DNA from: JACJVV01 sp047603135
Lineage (GTDB): Archaea; Nanobdellota; Nanobdellia; Woesearchaeales; JACJVV01
Length of the DNA stretch: 6,902 nt
Assembly (NCBI GenBank): GCA_047603135.1
Contig: JBLKOW010000058.1
Span: 1 to 6,902 of the forward strand
Direction: 5' to 3'
The notes under the pieces: generated by a model
The model's database searches: none
Seen by the model: the letters and a program-made list of their open reading frames with translations, nothing else
Told to the model about the DNA's origin: nothing
Made by a program: the position numbers and the translations under genes
Shown: positions 1 to 5,095 of the stretch, one piece after another
Numbering within the stretch: position 1 is the first letter of the stretch
Layout: each line of letters starts with the position of its first letter

Positions 1-1041
1 TTATTTATTTTTTAGTTGTTGTTTAGTACGTTTTTTCTTTTTTGAGTCATTTACGGATTGTTTGTCTAATGAAGACGATACAGAAGCTGATGAATTTGAA
101 ACCTCAATTGTATCAAGATTTATTTTATGGAACAGTTCTGCATATCTGCAATGATTATTCCATCCATTAATTAATGCTTTAAGGTACATGTGCCAGCCAA
201 GCGACACAATAGCATTTACCTGACTTTTATGCTTTAGAAGTGCTTTTACTTTTACCCAAAATGTTTTTGAAATATCAACAAAGAGTTTTGGATAATGATT
301 CGTCTTTACTGAAAATAAATTCCAAATATCAAATGCGTAGATTTCACCCTTAAAATTCATTTCTTTAGCAACCGAAGTTACAATTTTATAAACAGCAATA
401 TGGTCTGGATGAGGATCATCAGGCGCATGAGTAAATATTTTTGTAGGATTGTGCATGCGAATAATATTCTTTAGTTCTGTACGATCACATGTTTCAGTAA
501 ATGTTCCTTCTTTAAGTTCAAGGTATGCGATTGTATCACCGAGTATACGCGCACTTTGCAATGATTCACGCTCACGACGTTTTGCAATAACTTCTGGGCG
601 AAGATGAGGGTGACTTGCCTCACCATATGAAAAAATGTAGGTATATGCAGAAATTCCCTCATCAACGTATCTACGAATAGTTCCCCCTGCGCCAATTATT
701 TGATCATCATTATGAGCACACAATGTAAGGATGCATTCACCCTTTACTCTTTTTTTAGGAAGTAATTCAGCACGCACCTTCTTTTTAGATTTTTTAGTAG
801 AAGTTTGAGTATTTTTTTTTGCAGAATAGATCGAACTCTTACTTTTTTCAGTGGATACTGTGGATTGCTTTTTTTGCATGCGCATATATCCAGAGAATGC
901 TCTGTACTTATATCTTTTTCCTTCAAGTCTGTAAAAAGTCAACTTGCACGGCGAACATATATGTTTCTTTAGCAAGAAACATATCGCCTCAGGGGGCAAA
1001 GTAGACTTTTTACTTTTTCCTTCAATAGAATATTTTCTCAT
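1..1041 (-). CDS. PIG-L/LmbE-family deacetylase with basic Ser/Lys-rich extensions
   Basis: PIG-L family enzymes are zinc-dependent amidases that remove acetyl groups from GlcNAc-type sugars; the substrate here cannot be told from the sequence. In the 346-residue reading, the core starts near residue 100. AHNDDQIIGAGG (residues 109-120) matches the family AHPDDE motif, keeping the zinc ligands His110 and Asp113 and the catalytic base Asp112. HAPDDPHPDH (205-214) supplies the third histidine ligand, His214. There is no signal peptide or membrane segment, so it is probably cytoplasmic. The core is flanked by low-complexity Ser/Thr/Lys-rich stretches, about residues 57-100 and the last 32 residues. 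The start is uncertain. ATG at 1041 keeps the longest frame compatible with a promoter at 1075-1082. ATG at 1068 lies only about 10 bases from that box and is unlikely. ATG at 885 gives 294 residues and sits 26 bases from a TATA-like box, so it is a serious alternative. The stop codon is the first three bases of the window. Confidence 0.85.
   Translation of the reverse strand: MRKYSIEGKSKKSTLPPEAICFLLKKHICSPCKLTFYRLEGKRYKYRAFSGYMRMQKKQSTVSTEKSKSSIYSAKKNTQTSTKKSKKKVRAELLPKKRVKGECILTLCAHNDDQIIGAGGTIRRYVDEGISAYTYIFSYGEASHPHLRPEVIAKRRERESLQSARILGDTIAYLELKEGTFTETCDRTELKNIIRMHNPTKIFTHAPDDPHPDHIAVYKIVTSVAKEMNFKGEIYAFDIWNLFSVKTNHYPKLFVDISKTFWVKVKALLKHKSQVNAIVSLGWHMYLKALINGWNNHCRYAELFHKINLDTIEVSNSSASVSSSLDKQSVNDSKKKKRTKQQLKNK
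907..921 (-). promoter_or_regulatory. Candidate BRE/TATA box for a short form of the deacetylase
   Basis: Read on the minus strand, GGAAAAAGATATAAG combines a purine-rich BRE-like stretch with a TATA-like GATATAAG centred near 910.5. An archaeal start site about 26 bases downstream falls on the ATG at 885, which would give a leaderless transcript and a 294-residue protein. It lies inside the open frame of the longer reading (it encodes part of EGKRYK), and lysine-rich AT-rich codons can produce such a match by chance. Confidence 0.4.
914..1025. repeat. 13-bp direct repeats flanking the palindrome
   Basis: CTTTTTCCTTCAA occurs at 914-926 and again at 1013-1025, one copy on each side of the palindrome. 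The two copies are exactly 99 bases apart, which is 33 codons, so the same frame of the deacetylase gene reads both (SIEGK and RLEGK). They could be a target-site duplication left by insertion of the palindrome or the remnant of a small tandem duplication. The right copy shares its first base with the outer palindrome arm; the left copy is 4 bases outside the other arm. Confidence 0.8.
931..1013. repeat. 83-base imperfect palindrome (long hairpin element)
   Basis: The outer arms GTAAAAAGTC (931-940) and GACTTTTTAC (1004-1013) are perfect 10-bp inverted repeats. Moving inward, after one mismatch, 942-947 pairs with 996-1002 with one bulged A, 950-953 (GGCG) pairs with 985-988 (CGCC), and 959-969 pairs perfectly with 974-984 over 11 bp around the loop TAGC (970-973). 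About 31 base pairs form in total, with a 2/7 internal loop and a 5-base bulge. It is open in the frame of the deacetylase gene, covering residues 10-37 of the long reading. It resembles in form a MITE-like or palindromic repeat element. No transposase is encoded in the window and I saw no second copy. Confidence 0.85.
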
Positions 1042-1067
1042 ATTTAGTTTATGAAATGCTACAATCA

Positions 1068-1082
1068 CGAAATGTATATAAA
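1068..1082 (+). promoter_or_regulatory. BRE/TATA promoter of the herA-like operon; same TATA readable on the minus strand
   Basis: CGAAATG (1068-1074) followed by TATATAAA (1075-1082) reads as a BRE plus TATA box. The TATA centre near 1078.5 is about 26 bases before the ATG at 1105, which predicts a leaderless mRNA and rules out upstream ATGs at 1051 and 1072. The same eight bases read TTTATATA on the minus strand, which would start transcription near 1052 for a deacetylase start at 1041. The BRE is clearly better on the plus side. Confidence 0.7.
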
Positions 1083-1104
1083 GCGATTATATATTGCCGT
1101 AGGT

Positions 1105-2907
1105 ATGACACTTGGTAAAATTACTGGGAAAGTAACTACTACACATTTTACGTTTCATGTAGACGATAGTATCAACGCGCGAAAGTTTGAGTTTATTCAA
1201 GCAACTCACCCCACATATGGTTCAGTATTATGCCAAATTGTAGAACTTGAGCAAGATACGAAAGGTATTCGCGGATTATGTAACGTTATTGGATACAAAG
1301 ATGCAGAAGGTATTTTACGACAACTACGAACACCACTAAAACCTGGAACTGAAGTGCATGTTGCACCTGAAGAACTCATTAAAGAGATTATAAAACCAGG
1401 AGTAAAAGATACCGCATTTATTGGCACTCTTGAAGGGAAAAAAGATATACGCGTTAATTTAGATTTATCAAGACTTCTTACAAAACATGTCGCCATTCTT
1501 GCAAAAACAGGTGCAGGGAAGTCATATGTTGCAGGCGTTCTTATTGAGGAAATACTTGAGAAAAAAATACCATTAGTTATTATTGATCCGCATGGCGAGT
1601 ATAGTATGCTTAAAGAAAAGAATAGTGATAAAGCTGATGCTGAGCGATTAAAGAAATTAGGATTACAGCCAAAAGGATACGGTAGTCACATTCAAGAGTA
1701 TGGCGATATTGATATTATTGAAAATGTAAAACCACTGCTCTTAAACGAGGAGATGACCCCTAAAGAATTGCTTGCACTCCTTCCTGCAAAACTTACCAAT
1801 CCACAACAAGCAGCACTGTACTCAGTAATGAAAGATGTTCGAACAGTCACATTATCACAAGTTATTGAAAGTCTTGAACAAATGGATTCTAATAGTATGT
1901 ATAATGTAATGAGCATGATTGAATACTTAAAGAGTTTACAGCTCTTTGCAGTTAATTATACCCCTTATACTGAGCTTGTTCAGCCTGGAAAATGCTCAAT
2001 AATTAATTTGAAAGGAATCCCACCTGAAGTCCAGGAAATCATTGTCTTTAAATTACTCAAAGATTTGTTTGAGATGAGAAAAACAAATCGTATTGCACCA
2101 CTTTTCTGCGTTATTGAAGAAGCACATAACTTTGTTCCTGAACGTGGAACGGGAGAGAAAAAGTCTTCAAGTGTTATTCGAACAATTGCATCTGAAGGGC
2201 GAAAGTTTGGATTTGGACTCTGTGCAATAACACAGCGCCCTGCACGCATTGAAAAAAACGTACTAAGTCAGTGTAATACACAGATTATTTTAAAAGTAAC
2301 TAACCCAAATGATGTAAAAGCTATCAGCGCAAGTGTTGAAGGGATAACTTCAGAAACCGAAAAAGAAATACCTAATTTACCCATTGGAACAGCTATTATT
2401 ACTGGGATTAGCGATATGCCACTAGCAGTTAAAATTCGGACACGAAAATCACAGCACGGTGGTGCTACAGTTGATATTCTTAATCAAGAACCAGATGTTA
2501 TTGAGGATGTAAGAAAATTTCAGCATACTGAATTGCTCCCTGTTATTGACTCAAAATATAGTATTAAAGAAATAAAGTTGATGCATGAAGAAAAAAAGGA
2601 AGTACAAACATACCTTATCCCTGCAGTACTTATTACCATTCAAGGAATTCCTAGTTATTCTATCCTTATTGATAGAATTAAAGGACATGTTATTGCCGAT
2701 ATTGCGAAAAAAGAAATTGTGAAAATGGATGATGTTAATAAACTAGAAGACTATCAAACATATGAAAAAATAGAGTATAAGAAAATTGCATTCGATAAAC
2801 GACTTGAACCTAAAATTGCAAACGAAGCAATTAAAAAGAAATTAAGCATATATGCTGATATAAAAGAAATGCAGGATTGTTTTGTGGTGCATCATTATGC
2901 AAAATAA
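1105..2907 (+). CDS. HerA-like HAS-barrel/DUF87 P-loop ATPase
   Basis: This 600-residue protein belongs to the HerA/FtsK superfamily of hexameric DNA translocases; HerA itself works with the NurA nuclease in archaeal DNA end resection. Residues 1-100 look like the N-terminal HAS beta-barrel. The Walker A motif is AKTGAGKS (133-140), followed by the family motif IDPHGEY (160-166). A helical insertion covers roughly 170-290. The Walker B region is LFCVIEEAHN (333-342) with glutamates 338 and 339, followed by EGRKFGFGL (364-372) and ITQRPARI (375-382), which are the conserved post-Walker B segments. The C-terminal 140 residues are less recognisable. The start at 1105 is chosen because the TATA box is 26 bases upstream; starts at 1051 or 1072 would precede or fall beside the promoter. 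No NurA, Mre11 or Rad50 gene lies next to it. Archaea have several HerA-like paralogues, so I do not assign a symbol. Confidence 0.93.
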   Translation: MTLGKITGKVTTTHFTFHVDDSINARKFEFIQATHPTYGSVLCQIVELEQDTKGIRGLCNVIGYKDAEGILRQLRTPLKPGTEVHVAPEELIKEIIKPGVKDTAFIGTLEGKKDIRVNLDLSRLLTKHVAILAKTGAGKSYVAGVLIEEILEKKIPLVIIDPHGEYSMLKEKNSDKADAERLKKLGLQPKGYGSHIQEYGDIDIIENVKPLLLNEEMTPKELLALLPAKLTNPQQAALYSVMKDVRTVTLSQVIESLEQMDSNSMYNVMSMIEYLKSLQLFAVNYTPYTELVQPGKCSIINLKGIPPEVQEIIVFKLLKDLFEMRKTNRIAPLFCVIEEAHNFVPERGTGEKKSSSVIRTIASEGRKFGFGLCAITQRPARIEKNVLSQCNTQIILKVTNPNDVKAISASVEGITSETEKEIPNLPIGTAIITGISDMPLAVKIRTRKSQHGGATVDILNQEPDVIEDVRKFQHTELLPVIDSKYSIKEIKLMHEEKKEVQTYLIPAVLITIQGIPSYSILIDRIKGHVIADIAKKEIVKMDDVNKLEDYQTYEKIEYKKIAFDKRLEPKIANEAIKKKLSIYADIKEMQDCFVVHHYAK

Positions 2908-2916
2908 TCTGTGAAC

Positions 2917-2920
2917 GAGG
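2917..2920 (+). promoter_or_regulatory. Shine-Dalgarno GAGG that sets the start of the 80-residue protein
   Basis: GAGG (in CGAGGGAT) ends 7 bases before the ATG at 2928 and lies in the gap after the herA-like stop codon. This favours the start at 2928 over an in-frame ATG at 2877 that would overlap the end of the upstream gene. Confidence 0.65.
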
Positions 2921-2927
2921 GATATCT

Positions 2928-3170
2928 ATGAGCGACGAACAAACAATGTCAAAAGATGAACAAATTGGATTTCATAAAGGAAGCTTATCAACGCTTGCAA
3001 AAGAGCGAGAAGAAATGACAAAAATAGTTACTGTTGTTGAACAATTAATGCAAATGCATATTAAAGCATTAAAAGACCTTGGCGTTGATTTAGAAGCACA
3101 GGCGCAAGCACAACAAAAGAAAGGTATTGAACCAAAAGGTACATCAAAGAATATTGATGAATTAATTTAA
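2928..3170 (+). CDS. Small helical protein of unknown function, herA-like operon
   Basis: I do not recognise a named family for this 80-residue protein. Residues 1-12 are polar and acidic. Residues 15-60 look like one or two long amphipathic helices: GFHKGSLSTLAKEREEM (14-30) leads into TKIVTVVEQLMQMHIKALKDLGVDLE (31-56 in all), with hydrophobic residues spaced as in a helical hairpin or coiled coil. An Ala/Gln stretch (57-63) and a Lys/Gly-rich tail ending in NIDELI follow. There is no signal peptide, membrane segment or cysteine. It begins 20 bases after the ATPase stop and ends 8 bases before the DUF371 gene, so it is almost certainly co-transcribed with both. A role as an adaptor or oligomerisation partner of the ATPase is a guess from position only. 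Confidence 0.8.
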   Translation: MSDEQTMSKDEQIGFHKGSLSTLAKEREEMTKIVTVVEQLMQMHIKALKDLGVDLEAQAQAQQKKGIEPKGTSKNIDELI

Positions 3171-3178
3171 TACGCTTT

Positions 3179-3571
3179 ATGAAATATACATTCTATTGTA
3201 AAGGGCACCCTCATATCAGAGGAACTCACCGCAATACTCTTGAATTTACTAAGGATGGAGAACTTACTCTTAAAGGCGATTGTATTGTAGGAGTTTCAGC
3301 TGATTTTAATAGACGTGAACTTGAAAAGTTTCTTTCTGCACGCATGATACAAATAACCATTACATGCAAGGAAATTTCTGAAACTGTTACTTGCATACCA
3401 CATAAAGATTTCTGTTCGGAGCATGAAATGGTTATACGAATTAGTGATTTTGCTAGTGATCGAACATTTGGCATTCGTAGCAATAAAGGTGCACAAGACT
3501 TATCTAGGGAACTTATTAGTGCAATGCAAAGAGATGAAGTTATTGAAGTTTGTGTTGAAGATACAAATTAG
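3179..3571 (+). CDS. DUF371 family protein
   Basis: This 130-residue protein has the features I associate with DUF371, an archaeal family of unknown function: GHPHIRGTH (9-17) near the N-terminus, LTLKGDCIVGVSAD (29-42) in the middle, and SDFASDRTFGIRSNKGAQDL (89-108) near the end. The length agrees with the family. It looks like a compact alpha/beta cytoplasmic protein with no membrane segment. The conserved histidines, Asp34 and Arg14 could form a binding or catalytic site, but no activity is known to me. It starts 8 bases after the preceding small gene without a clear Shine-Dalgarno sequence, which suggests translational coupling. It is the last gene of the herA-like cluster; the next gene has its own promoter. 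Confidence 0.88.
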   Translation: MKYTFYCKGHPHIRGTHRNTLEFTKDGELTLKGDCIVGVSADFNRRELEKFLSARMIQITITCKEISETVTCIPHKDFCSEHEMVIRISDFASDRTFGIRSNKGAQDLSRELISAMQRDEVIEVCVEDTN

Positions 3572-3595
3572 TACTACTTCTTAGTGGTTAAAAAA

Positions 3596-3612
3596 TAGAA
3601 AGATTTATATAT
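3596..3612 (+). promoter_or_regulatory. BRE/TATA promoter of the Fic gene
   Basis: ATAGAAAG (3596-3603 region) followed by TTTATATAT (3604-3612) is a good archaeal BRE/TATA pair. A start site 26 bases past the TATA centre falls near 3634, giving a leader of about 7 bases before the ATG at 3641 and no room for a Shine-Dalgarno sequence. The Fic gene is therefore probably transcribed independently of the DUF371 gene 69 bases upstream. Confidence 0.7.
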
Positions 3613-3640
3613 GAGAAGTATTCAGCAGTCTTGAAGCACT

Positions 3641-4630
3641 ATGTTACTGCCTGATAAAACTATAAAAGAAATAGAGTCTGCAAAGAATAAGATAGATCGT
3701 TCTCGATTAGATCAGTTTACAAAGACATTATTTGAACGCCTTGAACGAGAAGCTATGAGAAACGCTTCTATTCAAGACAAAGATAATTTTAACCGTGCAG
3801 AGGAAGTTACGGAACAATTTGTGAATGGTTGGAATTATGCAATGGCACATTATGATGGTAGAATTAGCCTTCCTTTCATTAGGGGAATTGCTGGACACGT
3901 TGAGCCTTGTTTATTTAATAGTGAACCGCAGAAAACATCAGATTTAGCACCTATTCGAAACCATGGAGGAACTTCATTACCAGGTATGGGATATATGCCT
4001 CCATCTGACCGATATCGTGTCGAAATGGATCTTGAAAGAACATTACATGTTGTAGATAACCAAGATCTTCATCCAGTTGAAGAGGCATTATATCTTTACT
4101 TTCATTTATCACGAATTCAGCCTTTTGAGCATGGAAATAAACGAACAGCAAATATTGTTATGAATAGTATTTTAAGAGGAAATCAATTTGCACCATTATC
4201 TATCCCATCGGCAGAAGTACCTGTTTACGAAGCATATTTAGCAGAGGCTATACGGGACTTTCAGCGAATTGGAACTGAGATTGCAGAACCTTCTGAAAGA
4301 TACACTACTGTGGGACCAAATCAACAACAATTCTATAACTTTTTTGCTAAACGTGAATTGAATGCATTACTTCAAGCGCACGATACACTAAAAGGATTGC
4401 CAACATACCACATAAAATTAAAGTGTAAAAAGCCAGGAGCCATGTACTCTGCAAAACATGTTATTAGTAACTGGTTTCGAGCACATGACACACCTTTTCA
4501 AGAACACCTAAACACAAATAAACAAGAACTTACTGTTGTTGGAGATATACCTCGAGGAACACTTACTAAAACACTTGATAGAGTGCATGGAATTGATTCT
4601 TACGATATCAAGTACAACGGTAAAAAGTAA
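3641..4630 (+). CDS. Fic-fold protein with degenerate active-site motif
   Basis: Fic proteins usually transfer AMP or another phosphate-containing group to target proteins. This 329-residue protein shows the Fic core at about residues 75-208: the segment before the flap (80-120, ending GYMPP), the helix with HPVEEALYLYFHLSR (144-158), the signature QPFEHGNKRTA (160-170), and the following helices to DF (207). The usual signature is HxFx(D/E)GN(G/K)R. Here Gln160 (codon CAG at 4118-4120) replaces the catalytic His, and His164 replaces the acidic metal ligand, while the Gly-Asn-Lys-Arg anion-binding part is intact. No standard inhibitory (S/T)xxxE(G/N) motif was found. Residues 1-70 are helical and polar. 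The C-terminal 100 residues (about 225-329) form an unrecognised basic domain that might bind nucleic acid. No antitoxin gene is adjacent. It has its own promoter. Either canonical AMPylation is lost or the chemistry differs. Confidence 0.88.
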   Translation: MLLPDKTIKEIESAKNKIDRSRLDQFTKTLFERLEREAMRNASIQDKDNFNRAEEVTEQFVNGWNYAMAHYDGRISLPFIRGIAGHVEPCLFNSEPQKTSDLAPIRNHGGTSLPGMGYMPPSDRYRVEMDLERTLHVVDNQDLHPVEEALYLYFHLSRIQPFEHGNKRTANIVMNSILRGNQFAPLSIPSAEVPVYEAYLAEAIRDFQRIGTEIAEPSERYTTVGPNQQQFYNFFAKRELNALLQAHDTLKGLPTYHIKLKCKKPGAMYSAKHVISNWFRAHDTPFQEHLNTNKQELTVVGDIPRGTLTKTLDRVHGIDSYDIKYNGKK

Positions 4631-4635
4631 TTAGG

Positions 4636-5094
4636 TCATTCTCCAATTCTTCTTTGTTTTGGTACGTAATTAAGAATCATGCCGTTCTTGTATTTTCCTG
4701 AGCCAAGAAAGTCCGTTTTATGTTTTAAAATAACAAACCCATCATAAGCTGTTTCACAAGGGATATCAGTTCCAAGCATCCACATACGCACCGTTTCTGC
4801 ATCAAGTTCATGAACGTTCTTTGTTGCAATTTTGCCCACCATTGCACTTCCTTCCATAGAAACACGAATATTATCGCGGTTTAATTCACAGAAGTAAAGC
4901 CCAAGCGTATTGATGCGAATATCTTCAAGAGTTGCATCTTTAATAGCATTTGTTATTATGTAGATTTTATCTTTATCCGACTTAAAAAAAGTATACTCAT
5001 TAATATATGCAGATTTTGCATCACACCCATATTCTTTTCCTATTTGCGTTAGAATAGTTCCTGCTTCTTTGCGGTTTAATGGAGTAAGTTTCAT
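4636..5094 (-). CDS. PUA-domain RNA-binding protein, NIP7-like
   Basis: This 152-residue protein has the two-part layout of archaeal NIP7-type or NOL1-tail-type proteins. An N-terminal alpha/beta domain (about 1-80) includes DKIYIITNAI (42-51) and INTLGLYFCEL (61-71). A C-terminal PUA domain (about 85-150) includes KNVHELDAETVRMWMLGTDI (92-111) and DFLGSGKYKNGMILNYVPK (128-146), the glycine-rich turn and VPK..RR ending typical of this group. PUA domains bind structured RNA; NIP7 acts in ribosome assembly, so a role in rRNA processing or ribosome function is likely, but the exact family (NIP7 or stand-alone RsmF/NOL1 C-terminal-like) is not certain. The start at 5094 is chosen over an in-frame ATG at 5139 because it follows the infB stop by one base and has a GGGGTG sequence upstream. 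It is co-transcribed with infB. Confidence 0.85.
   Translation of the reverse strand: MKLTPLNRKEAGTILTQIGKEYGCDAKSAYINEYTFFKSDKDKIYIITNAIKDATLEDIRINTLGLYFCELNRDNIRVSMEGSAMVGKIATKNVHELDAETVRMWMLGTDIPCETAYDGFVILKHKTDFLGSGKYKNGMILNYVPKQRRIGE
4646..4660 (+). terminator. Possible T-rich terminator for the Fic gene
   Basis: A pyrimidine-rich run, ATTCTTCTTTGTTTT, begins 16 bases after the Fic stop codon, inside the 3' end of the converging PUA gene. Archaeal transcription often ends at such U-rich tracts without a hairpin. A shorter T run, CTTTTTA, lies just past the PUA stop on the minus strand. Both are weak, AT-rich-background signals. Confidence 0.25.
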
Positions 5095-5095
5095 T

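Noticed and set aside
928..982. A Cys/His cluster (C21, H27, C29, C32 of the long deacetylase reading) that looks like a small zinc site
   Set aside because: All four residues are encoded inside the palindromic element, so they are better explained by the repeat sequence than by a conserved metal-binding domain.
819..1004. Plus-strand open frame of 61 codons across the palindrome
   Set aside because: It has no promoter or ribosome-binding signal, lies opposite the deacetylase frame, and encodes no recognisable protein; palindromic sequence tends to be open on both strands.
1051..1104. N-terminal extension of the HerA-like protein from ATG 1051 or 1072
   Set aside because: These starts lie upstream of or beside the TATA box, and the HAS-barrel begins naturally at the methionine encoded at 1105.
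2877..2927. Longer start for the 80-residue protein
   Set aside because: It would overlap the end of the ATPase gene, and the added residues look unlike the rest; GAGG is placed correctly for 2928.
3573..3588. Small hairpin ACTACT-TCTT-AGTGGT after the DUF371 gene as a terminator
   Set aside because: The stem is only 6 bp with one wobble pair and is followed by an A-rich run, not a U tract, so it is not a convincing terminator.
3572..3640. An antitoxin gene next to the Fic protein
   Set aside because: The gap holds only the promoter, and neither neighbour (DUF371, PUA protein) resembles a Fic antitoxin, so a toxin-antitoxin pair is not supported.
4274..4291. TEIAEP (Fic residues 212-217) as a built-in Fic inhibitory motif
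   Set aside because: The motif needs Gly or Asn after the glutamate and here has Pro; its position after the core also does not match the usual inhibitory helix.
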